Part shown: piece by piece, positions 14,071-22,366 of the stretch
Layout of the letters: each line of letters begins with the position of its first letter
Numbering within the stretch: position 1 is the first letter of the stretch
Source of the DNA: CAVSPO01 sp963730005
GTDB taxonomy: Bacteria; Actinomycetota; Actinomycetes; Propionibacteriales; Propionibacteriaceae
DNA: 22,366 nucleotides
Assembly: GCA_963730005.1 (NCBI GenBank)
Contig: CAVSPO010000001.1
Span: forward strand, 1-22,366
Direction: 5' to 3'
Notes under the pieces: model-generated
Told to the model about the DNA's origin: nothing
The model's database searches: none
The model's input: the letters and a program-made list of their open reading frames with translations, nothing else
Made by a program: the position numbers and the translations under genes

Positions 14071-15832
14071 TTGCCAAGCAGAAAAATGCCGGCAGAAAAT
14101 GCGGGCGTCATGAAGCCCCTGCTCAGGCTCGTGCGCCCTCACCGTCTACGACTTGTCGCTCTTGTGGCACTTACTTTCCTCGGGTCGATGCTCGAAGCGG
14201 CGTTCCTGGTCCTTGTGACCAACATGACGATGGCAATTGCCGAAGGCAACAGTAGAGTCAACGTACTTCCCAACCTGACCTTGACAATCTCAGCGGTGGT
14301 GTACACGGCGGTGGGGATGCTCGTGCTGCGCCTGTCGATGGCCGTGACTGCCGTCTGGCTTTCCGCCAGCACTTCGCGGAAGGTTTTGGTGGCGCAGCGT
14401 GAGCGACTGACTCGTTCCTACCTGTGGTCTGATTGGGCTACGCAGCACAAGGAAGCGGCCGGCCGTCTTCAGCAGTTGCTGGCATTCGCTGCTGGAACGA
14501 GCGCCATGGTTGGGACTTCATTGTCGGCAGTGACAGCCGGTCTTTCTCTCGTGGCCTTCTTGACGACTGCCGTCTTCGTCAGCCCACCGGCCACACTCAT
14601 GGTCGTGATCGGCTTGGCCACACTGGCCACAGTGCTGATCCCACTTCGGCGTTGGATCCAGCGGAGAGCCAACATCGGTGTTCAGCGGAGTCTCAGTTTC
14701 GCTCGGTCGATTGCGGAGTTGAGCGCCCTGGGGTTGGAGATGCAAACCTTCGGCGTTCGTGACAAGTTCACGAGCAGGATCGATGAGTTGTCGCGACGCG
14801 ACGCTCGTGCTGCCCTGGCCGTGGACGTTCTCAAGGGTGAGGTGCCGCCTGTCTACACCTTCCTGGCTTATGGAGCCCTGCTGGCCGGAGTGACAGCGGC
14901 TCACTCCATCGGCACGGCCGACCTCTCGGCAATTGGGGCGGTCCTCATCCTCATGTTGCGCTCACTGTCCTACGGTCAAAATTTGCAGAATGCGTCCGTC
15001 GCTCTCGCCGCGCAGGCACCCTCCCTCCACCAGGTGGAACAGGCAATCACCGCGTACTCTGCAGCCAAAGCACCCGACGGACAAATCACCCCCGCGGGTG
15101 TGACGCCGATCCTCTTGAATGACGTGTCGTTCTCTTACGGAACCAATCAGCAGCACGCGCTCTCGGGGATCAACCTGCAGATCGAATCAGGAGAATGCAT
15201 CGGGGTCATCGGCCCATCCGGATCGGGGAAGTCCACATTGGTGCAGCTGCTCCTCGGACTCAGGGAACCCACCGAGGGTGTGATAACTGTTCTCCGGCAC
15301 GCCCCTGACCGACGTGCGACGGGACTTCTGGACGCAGCGGGTGTCGTTCGTTCCCCAGGATGCCTCGCTCCTGACCGGCACCATCGCAGAAAACATTCGC
15401 TTCTTCCGAGAGGGGATTGACGACTCGGAGCTCGAACGCGCAGCGAAGCAAGCCAATTTCCTGAAAGACATCCAGAGTCTCCCCGACGGATTCGCCACGC
15501 ACATCGGCGAGCGTGGAGGACAGCTGTCTGGAGGGCAACGTCAGAGGTTGTCAATTGCGCGTGCCCTCGTGGGTTCACCGGAGTTGCTGGTCCTTGATGA
15601 GCCAACGTCTGCCCTCGATGGACAGAGCGAGTCGCTGATTCGCACCACTTTGGCGGACCTGAGGGGCGACGTCACGATCGTCCTGATTGCTCATCGAATG
15701 TCGACGCTGGATGTCTGCGATCGAATCATGGTGATTGAAGGCGGCTCAACCACGGGGCTGGGCAAACCTGAAGAGTTGAAGCGTTCCAACAAGTTCTACC
15801 GAAACGCTCTCTCCATCGCAGGCATGGACTAG
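14071..15832 (+). CDS. ABC exporter, fused permease and ATPase (one frame break)
   Basis: Start TTG 14071 with AGAAGGA six bases upstream, which lies inside the end of the preceding gene; ATGs at 14086 and 14110 are alternatives. The N-terminal half has about six membrane segments (for example LRLVALVALTFLGSMLEAAFLVL). The ATPase half begins ILLNDVSFSYG: Walker A GPSGSGKST at 15211-15237, Q-loop VPQDASLLTG, signature LSGGQ at 15524-15538, Walker B LLVLDEPTSALD, and H-loop IAHRMS. The reading frame changes near 15285, between VITV and FSGTPLTDVRRDFW. A single polypeptide with TMD-NBD order forms a homodimeric exporter. Beside glycosyltransferases, a lipid-linked oligosaccharide flippase of the PglK kind is a reasonable inference. 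Base composition is clearly lower in GC than the upstream gene. Confidence 0.88.
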
Positions 15833-15878
15833 TCGGGTTACTTGTATTGACCCGTGGCGTGTAGCCGTTGGGTGGCCA

Positions 15879-17929
15879 TCAGGCGGGAGCCGTCCCGGTC
15901 AGCACCGTCACGAAGTCCGGGGCGAGTTCGCGACCTTGTCGCACGGACACGTGGAGTCCGTCGCGGTAGTAGCGCGGGTAGCCTGCGGGGCTGTTCGTCG
16001 AACACACCGAGTCCGGGCACAGGATCGGCCACGGGTCGAACACCGTGGCGCCAGTCTCCTGCGTCACCTCGTCGATGACCGCACGTACCGCGCCCTGACG
16101 CTCGAGCGCCCGCTCGACAGGCATCGACTGCTCGCAGCCGTCGGCCACGATCTGCGACACGTTGCAGGAAGCGGTCTGCCAGGTGTCCTCACCGACCCAC
16201 TGGGGAATCGTCTGCACGATGACGACCTGATGGCCGGCTTGTTGCAGGGACTGCACCATGGACGTCAGGCCGTCCTCGAGGGCGGCGAGCTTGGACGCCG
16301 ACTCGGTAGACCTCGTTTCGGGTGACGTGCCGATGGCGTAGCCACCCTCGTCCCAGTAGCCGTCGATGTTCGAGATGATGACCGTGCCGGGGGCGGCCTC
16401 CGTGCGTAGGTAGTCGAGCCGTTTCTGCACGAAATCCCGACACGTCGTGTCCCAGCTGGCTGGCTTGTCCAGCCGGTCAAGGCTCACATCGACGAAGGGG
16501 CACGCGTTGGTCGTCTCGGCGAGAACGGGACGGTCGAGCTGGTCGCCGGCTGCAATGACGGCTTCCATGAAGTGGCCGGCGTTGGAGTCGCCGAAGATGT
16601 AGACGGGCGGCCCGCTCGCGTCCTCATTCCAGGCGCAGTCGTCCGCGTTGTCGGAACAGGGCTGGGCGAACACGGCCTGCTGGAAGTCCCTGACCTGTGG
16701 CTGCCAGAAGGCGTGCTCGGACGCCTGCCAGAGCCCGATGGAGAGCACCAGCGGGGGAAGCGACGACGGCTGCGGACGAAGGTCGACGAGTTCGCGGGGT
16801 GTCCGGGTGGGCCTCGTGCGCAGGGGGGTCTCCACCCAGCGGTAGGAGGCGCCTGCCGGGAGGAACGACAGGGCAGCCGCCGCCGGGGCGGCCCACGCCT
16901 GGCTGGGGCCACAGCATGGTCGCGAACACGATCAGCGGCCAGTGCCACAGGTAGATCGAGTACGACCAGTCACCGATCTTGACCATCGGTGTTGTCGACA
17001 GCAGCGCGGCGGATGGCGCCGTCGGGCTGGGTGCCCGCCAGCAGGAGCAGCAGGGTGCCGACGACCGGGAGCAGGGTGGCCGGGCCGGGGAAGGTCGTGG
17101 CCCCGTTGATCAACAGCAGCGACGCGGCCAGCATCGCCACGCCGAGGGCGCCAACCGCCTCCGCCTCAGCTCGCGAGGTGATTCGCGCCCGCTCACCCGC
17201 GAGCGCCAGCAGGGCGCCAACCGCGAACTCCCATGCCCGAGTGAACGGGCTGTAGAAGCCGATCAGCCACCCCTCGACCGGCGGCACGTAGCCCGAGGCG
17301 CCGAGCATGGCCAGCGCGAAGGAGACCACACCGACCGTGGTGACCACGATGACTGGGCCGATGTGCGAGGTGCGGCGAGCGCGTCTGGTCAGCAGCCAAC
17401 CCACCAGCAGCAGGGTGGGAAAGAGCAGGTAGAACTGCTCCTCGACCGAGAGCGACCACGTGTTGAGCAGCGCGTTCGAATCCGCCTCAAGGTCGAAGTA
17501 GTCACCGGTCAGCTTGGCGATCACGAGGTTGGCGGCCAGCAGCATGGCCCCGATGGCGGTGCGGGACGCGTCCTGCTGGGTGCCTAGTGGGGACAGCACG
17601 AAGAAGCCGATGACCATGGTCGCGGAGAGCATCAGCGCCAGGGCAGGGGTGAGGCGTTTGAACCGGCGGACGTAGAACTGACCGAGCCGGATGCGACCCT
17701 GGGCCGCCCATTCGCGCATCAGCATGGCGGTGATCACGAAGCCGGAGATGACGAAGAAGACGTCGACGCCGACGAAGCCGCCAGGGGTCGGCAGTCCGGC
17801 GTGGAAGGCGACCACCATCAGGACGGCGATGGCCCGCAGGCCCTGGATGTCGAGCCGCCGGTTGCCGCCGGCAGCCTGTGGCGTTGCCGCCTCAGGTGGT
17901 GCCGTGGTGCGTCCGGTGTCTGTGGTCAC
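15879..17929 (-). CDS. OafA-type acyltransferase 3 with C-terminal SGNH domain (two frame breaks)
   Basis: Start probably GTG 17929 (VTTDTGRTT); the frame is open to 17983 but that overlaps the upstream gene. The first piece, to about 17005, is the multi-membrane acyltransferase 3 domain: RRLDIQGLRAIAVLMVVAFHAGLP with its catalytic His, GGFVGVDVFFVISGFVI, FYVRRFKRLTPAL and NTWSLSVEEQFYLLFP. The second piece (about 17005-16905) reads MVKIGDWSYSIYLWHWPLIVF. The third, from about 16905, continues SFLPAGASYRWVETPLR into an extracytoplasmic SGNH domain with GDSNAGHF and, near the end, DGLHVS, ending at 15879. Such proteins move acetyl groups across the membrane to surface sugars; the SGNH domain performs the final transfer. 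Convergent with the ABC gene. Confidence 0.87.
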
Positions 17930-18511
17930 GACACGCCACTGGAACGCACGTCGACCTGGTCCGCACGCTTGTAGGCTCGACATCTACGGGCAAGTCCCGG
18001 AGTCGCCGCGCGGGCACGCCCACGTAGAGGCCGTTGGCGTCGCAATCCTTGGCAACAACCGCCCCCGCTCCGATGACACAACCGGGGCCGATCTGGACGC
18101 CCGGAAGGATCGTTGCTCGAGCACCGATCCAGCATCCGTCCCCAACAGTGATTGGCTGCGACACAAGGCCAGGATGGGCCCGTCGTCGCTGATCTCCGAT
18201 CGCGTGTGTCGAAGTCAGAAAGAGCACTCCGGTCGCAACGCCCACGTCCCCGCCGAGCGTGACCCGATCGGTGCCCGCGAACCGCACACCTTCCTGAACC
18301 CAAGCGCTCCGACCAAGAGTCACGTTCTCCGGACGATCAAAGATCACACCGGGAGACACGTGACAACCTGCTCGATGTTCAGGCCCAGCAACCTGAGTAA
18401 CCGCCACCGTAGCGGTTGGAGCACCAGGACCGACCCTCCAATGCGGTTCACCGAGTTGAGGCGGCGGAGGTCGGGACAAAGCCACCCGATGACTTTCCCA
18501 ACGGTGATCAT
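17892..18511 (-). CDS. Hexapeptide-repeat O-acetyltransferase (WbbJ-like), one frame break
   Basis: The true start is probably ATG 18511 (AGAAGGG upstream), reading MITVGKVIGWLCPDLRRLN ... RLLGLNIEQVVTC. That frame stops at 18344; the protein continues in another frame as SPGVIFDRPENVTLGRSAWVQEGVRF, so a single-base change lies near 18355. Left-handed beta-helix hexapeptides follow (ITVGDGCWIGARATILPGVQIGPGCVIGAGAVVAKD), then YVGVPARRLRDLP. Acetyl-CoA dependent acetylation of a sugar or sugar nucleotide in the cytoplasm is the family role. The last 40 or so codons run into the start of the OafA-type gene, and the tail is unlike the family, so its end may also be displaced. Confidence 0.82.
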
Positions 18512-18553
18512 GAAACCCTTCTGTCTGTCATGGATGCCACACCAAGTGGGTGG

Positions 18554-20157
18554 TCATGGGCATCGAGAGACGCGCCACAGTGAACCGTCAGAGAGATCTT
18601 CGATCAACGTCGCGTCGCATCCCAAATCAATCAAACCCTGCGGGGTCAAGACGGTGGGCAGATCGTCGAAGTCCGCCAGATATGACACGTGTCCGGATCG
18701 AATTCGCTCCACGAGGATCGCGTTTTCCCCAGAAGACGGCTTTGGCTGCGGGACCTGGTAGCCGGTCCACGGGATGACCGTGATCGAAGTCCGGCCGGAG
18801 ATCCAGTACATCTTCGGGTAATCATCTGCGGCCACCCCGCTCGGGCGGCAAAGCCTTCACGGCCAGCGCGAGGGTGAGGCGCTTTCGTCCACCCTGTTGT
18901 ACCCAAGCCCCCTCGGCGCCAGCTCGAGCCACGAACAGCCCGCCCGTGACAACACCGGTGAGAAGAGCCGCAAGCAACAAGGTCACGGACCCAAACCACA
19001 CTGCTCGTCCCGCGATCAAGACGCGCCTCTGGCCCCGCTGAAGGGAGGCTGCGTGGGCAGCGGCCATGAGCGCCCGAACACCAAGGATCACCATGGGCGC
19101 GAAAATCGGAGTCAACAACCTTTCCGACGTGGCATCGATGCCGGTCCTCAGTTGGCTGTACCACAGCGAGACCCAGTAGAGAACGACAAAGACCGTAATG
19201 ACGGCCGGAACTGCCGACGCCCACGGATGACCCCGACACAACTCACCAGCAGTAAGCCGGCAACGAGAACTCCCACTACCAGGTGCAGGTTGAACAAGAG
19301 GGGGGACGAATAACATCGCCAAGCGTCTCCAGACTCGAAACGACCAGGCCCTTGAGAGTGATTCCCGCTGCGTATCTCTCTCCCCCAGAGGCGGGGCGCC
19401 GGCCGCCACATTTCTCAAGACGACAACGAAGAAGCCGGTAGACGACAGGAGACCCGCCAACAGCGCCAGACCGACGCTTTGGCCGAACCCTTGGCCCGCT
19501 CAGCCAACAGCGCACCCAATGCAGCGACGGGAACCAGCCAGAGGCCAGCGATCCGTAGCAGGGTGGCGCCCGTGATCAGGGCTGCCACCGCGAGACCATC
19601 TTTCCGGTGGCCAGACGGTTTCGCCGGACTGCACTCGTCAGCAGTAGCAGGGCGGAGAGCGTCAGGACGGTGAAGAGCGGCTCGGTCCACAACATGGCGT
19701 ACACCCTCACCGTGGAGGCGGAGGTGGACACGACAGTAGCCGCCAGCAACGCTAGTGCCGGCGAGTCAAGCACTGCGTTGGCCAGCGCGTACGTGAGCAG
19801 CACTGTCAGCGACGCACTCATCACGTTGATCCCGACCGCAGCCGTTTGCGAATCGATCTCAGCTCGCTCGAACACGCCCAGCAGCCACGGCAGGCCCGGG
19901 GGCCACAGGGTGAGGGGTAGCCCGAGGAAGTCCACCATCTCGCCACGATGAGCGAAGTTGCGGGCGGCAGAGACGTAGACCACGGAGTCCGGGCTGATGC
20001 CTGGACCCCGTCTGGTCGCCAGCAAAACCATTACCGCAGGGTAGAGCGACAGGAATGTCAGGAACGCTATCCGAGTCGGGAGGCGCAGGAGTCGGTCGAT
20101 CAGCGGTGCATCCGAGGTACCCAAGTCGGTGGCGTCGTGCCGGCTCACGCTTCTCAA
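18554..20157 (-). CDS. GT-39-like multi-membrane glycosyltransferase, frame-broken at several sites
   Basis: Start TTG 20157 with AGGAG four bases upstream. The N-terminal piece (20157 to about 19600) has a membrane segment and then GISPDSVVYVSAARNFAHRG ... LPLTLWPPGLPWLLG, the pattern of lipid-sugar dependent GT-39/ArnT-like enzymes with their acidic residue in the first periplasmic loop. The sequence continues in changing frames: DGLAVAALITGATLLRIAGL near 19600-19500, AGLLSSTGFFVVVLRNVAAG near 19460-19400, YAAGITLKGLVVSSLETLG near 19370-19310, LVVGVLVAGLLLVSCVGVIRG near 19280-19220, YWVSLWYSQLRTGIDATSER onward to about 18840, and DDYPKMYWISGR to the stop at 18554. That is about six frame changes in 1.6 kb, the densest in the window. 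It would transfer a sugar from a polyprenyl carrier outside the membrane. Confidence 0.7.
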
Positions 20158-20544
20158 GGCACTCCTAAGGATCTTCGAGAGTGAAGGGTCTCGTTGGTCG
20201 GACTCATCATCTCAGCTCATTCAGGATATGCGAAAGCAGTAACGGTGCCTCGCGGGCAGCGAAGTAGATGTTGCGTTCAGCGAACCGAGAGGGTTCCTGC
20301 TGCCGAAAGTGCTATGGGAAGGAGATTGTGAAGGTGACTACGAATACCGCTCCAGCAATGGATAGCGGAAGAACATGCCAGAGTGGCAGTCGGCGCGAAC
20401 CGACGGATGCTGCAAGACCAGCCCCCAGATCAAGAGCAGCAAGCCACGTTTTCCGGGCAGCATCTACTGCGCGGGATACCTGCCTTGCTGCCATGCACGG
20501 AAGCCGGAGGCCACTCGCGCCCTGACGACTGGTAGGCTTCGGTC
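20158..20544. other. Divergent gap with an unresolved membrane-protein-like fragment
   Basis: On the minus strand a frame from ATG 20494 reads MAARQVSRAVDAARK ... LPLWHVLPLSIAGAVFVVTF, with one membrane-like stretch, and stops at TAG 20312-20314. The same frame then reopens as FRQQEPSRFAERNIYFAARE ... LLLSHILNELR to a TGA at 20207. No good ribosome site precedes 20494. It may be the remnant of a small membrane protein, or chance. Promoters for the GT-39-like gene and the next plus-strand gene must also lie here; none is clear. Confidence 0.3.
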
Positions 20545-21770
20545 GTGACCCACACTCAACCTTCTGGCGTCGTCCACTTGTCGCGCCACCGATGCACCAT
20601 CTTCGTGCGGGTGCCGTTTGGGTCACAATCAGCAATTGGGCGGATGCCATTTCCCAGAAGTACGGCGAGGGGCAAATTGTTACTTCCGCAGGAGACTTTA
20701 GTGCGGACGAAGCCAGAAAGCGAGCCTGGGCGCGTTCCGCCGAGAATTCCGCGAAAGCGAAGAGTGGGCGGGTGGCGCCACAGTGGGAGAAGCACCTCAA
20801 GACCTTTGTGAAAGATGCTCGGTGGGGCGCTTGGTCTCTGCGTGACGCGCACCATGCCGCCAAGATGGATCTGGATCCCTTTAGGAACGCGCCCTTCATC
20901 TGGCAGCATCATGACCTGTTTGCACGCAATGGCTTCGTGGCTGCGTCGCGCTTGGGCTTGCCTCTCGTACTGTTCGTCGATGCGCCACAGGTGTGGGAGG
21001 CGCGCCGCTGGGGCGTCGCCCGCCCGGGCTGGGGGGGAGGTCCTACAGTCCCTGGCTGAGCGTCCGCAGTTGTTGAGAGCTGACCTTGTTGCGTGCGTAA
21101 CCGACGAGGTAGCCGCGGCGGTTGAATCGATAACACGCAACAGAGCCCGGGTGATAGTGACTCCCTGCACTGCGAACGTTCCCTCTGCCGACCACCGCCC
21201 AACGAACCGCCGCCACCTCAATCTCGAGGGACGCTTGGTGATCGGTTGGGTGGGGAGCTTTCGTCGCTTCCACCACGTCGACATGCTCATACGTTCAGCT
21301 GCTGCTGTATCGACGACGTTGCCCAAGCTGACCTTGCTGCTCATTGGTGACGGGCCAACGCGCGCAGAATGCGGGGCCCTGGCGAGTCAGTGTACATCTT
21401 GACTGCCGTTTTACGCAGGGGAAGCATCCCCAATGATGAAGTCCCAGGGCTGCTCCAAGCCTGCGACATTGGCGTGATCCCTTCGGGCACGGAAGACAGC
21501 TTCCATTACTCACCACTGAAGTTGAAGGAATACTTGGCGGCTGGCCTCCCAACCATTGTCCCACGCGCTGGCGAGATGGCCAGGACGATGACAGAGGGCC
21601 TCGATGCGCTGTTCTACTCGCCGGGAAATGAGCGAGAACTGGTTAACCAGATGGTGCAGCTCGGTGGTGATCCCGCACTCAGAGAAGCCCTGTCTAAGGC
21701 TGGCCAAGAACTTCTTGAGGTGGGATTCTCGATGGCTCATGAGCTTGAACGGATCGAGGGCTTGCTGTGA
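20545..21770 (+). CDS. GT-4 family glycosyltransferase (frame breaks)
   Basis: Start GTG 20545 with the weak site GGTAGG, or ATG 20592. The frame shifts near 20580, so that HLS continues as PPMHHLRAGAVWVTISNWADAIS. It runs to about 21035, breaks at a run of seven G, continues as GEVLQSLAERPQLLRADLVACVTDEV ... RLVIGWVGSFRRFHHVDMLI ... LLLIGDGPTRAE, and shifts again near 21380-21395 into VYILTAVLRRGSIPNDEVPGLLQACDIGVIPSG ... YSPLKLKEYLAAGLPTIVPRAGEMA. The last block is the nucleotide-sugar binding region of GT-4 enzymes, with the conserved Glu in LKEYLAAG. The stop at 21768 overlaps the GTG of the next gene by four bases (GTGA), so the two are co-translated. Confidence 0.82.
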
Positions 21771-22366
21771 TCGCCCCCTCAGTACTCGTCATCATCACGG
21801 CGTACAACTCCCCACAAGCCCTGCGTCGTTGTCTCAATGCCTTGGCGGACCAGACACGGCTTCCCGACGGCGTGCTGATCGTGGACAACAGCGAACCCGT
21901 CCCGGCGGACATCTCGGAAATCGCTGAGACCATCAGGGACCGCGCCCGACTGCTCAGGCCAGGGAGGAACACGGGACCCGCAGGTGGGTTTTCACTGGGC
22001 TTGACGACCTTCATGGGAGAAGAGGTGTGGACACACGCCTGGCTGATGGACGATGACTGCTACCCCGACCACTTGCCCTTGAGAGGCTGCTGGACGCCGC
22101 AGCAATGCCAACGGAGGCCTGGTCTTTCCCACCTCCATCAATGAGATATCGGGTGTCGCCAAGAACAATCCGGGGTGGAGTGGGTTACTTCTCGACAGGA
22201 GTGCCGTCGAGATGGGCGGGCTTCCCCGCGCTGACTTCTTCTGGTGGGCGGAGGACACCGAGTACCTACCAAGTACCTTCCAATGAGTGGCGTGCACGTC
22301 GCGAGAGCGGAAGAAGCTGAGGTCAAGTACGACCTCATCCGCCGTTCCGGGGGACGGCCGCCCTGG
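21767..22366 (+). CDS. GT-2 family glycosyltransferase, truncated by window end (frame breaks)
   Basis: GTG 21767 overlaps the previous stop. The start of a GT-A domain is clear: VLVIITAYNSPQALRRCLNALADQTRLPDGVLIVDNS, then RNTGPAGGFSLGL and the metal-binding DDD in WLMDDDCYPDH. Frames change near 22075 (ALERLLDAAAMP), near 22100 (NGGLVFPTSINEISGV ... GWSGLLLDRSAVEMGGLPRADFFWWAEDTEYL) and near 22260 (YLPMSGVHVARAEEAEVKYDLIRRS), after which the window ends. The DDD and the late WWAEDTEYL block recall galactofuranosyl- and rhamnosyltransferases of GT-2 that build cell-wall glycans; the sugar cannot be told from sequence alone. Confidence 0.8.

Noticed and set aside
17691..18761. 356-codon plus-strand frame across the hexapeptide acetyltransferase
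   Set aside because: The opposite strand carries hexapeptide repeats and a conserved N-terminus in two frames; the plus frame looks like no family.

Overview
The window is high-GC DNA with actinobacterial character: GTG and TTG starts, a twin-arginine surface protein, a LytM-type M23 peptidase, and acyltransferase-3/SGNH and GT-4 genes. No rRNA or other marker gene allows a firm genus call; an actinomycete such as a member of the Propionibacteriaceae is a guess.

Left part (1-10,282), housekeeping-like and almost entirely intact. A beta-CASP metallo-beta-lactamase-fold nuclease, cut by the window edge and carrying an unusual C-terminal DUF1737-like module, faces a translationally coupled three-gene minus-strand operon Memo > AMMECR1 > radical SAM (the 'AmmeMemoRadiSam' set). 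A 12-bp-stem bidirectional terminator lies between them. Then come a membrane-anchored HtrA-like protease with a PDZ domain, a convergent M23 peptidase with a repetitive Ser/Thr/Pro tail, a zinc-finger thioredoxin 2, a long 4-alpha-glucanotransferase (malQ) with a strong terminator, and a DODA/LigB-type extradiol dioxygenase.

Middle part (10,297-12,890), accessory. A decayed, internally deleted IS481-family element is flanked by two copies of CCTAGG, matching the known NCTAGN target preference of IS481. It sits exactly on the stop codon of a small acidic decapeptide-repeat protein. That protein follows a Tat-exported six-cysteine protein on the minus strand. Further upstream is an unlisted 29-codon gene with an excellent ribosome binding site and a hairpin just past its stop; it encodes a very hydrophobic peptide.

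Right part (12,894-22,366), a cell-surface glycan locus: GT-4 glycosyltransferase, ABC exporter (possible lipid-linked-sugar flippase), then on the minus strand a large multi-membrane GT-39-like protein, a hexapeptide O-acetyltransferase and an OafA-type acyltransferase with SGNH domain, then on the plus strand another GT-4 and a GT-2 that runs off the window. Together they could build, decorate and export a surface polysaccharide or glycolipid.

Nearly every gene in this right part is broken by one or more single-base frame changes, while its motifs remain intact in the successive frames. The first 10.3 kb has only one such break (near base 69). This contrast is either poor local consensus sequence or recent inactivation of the locus; the near absence of nonsense changes favours sequence error.
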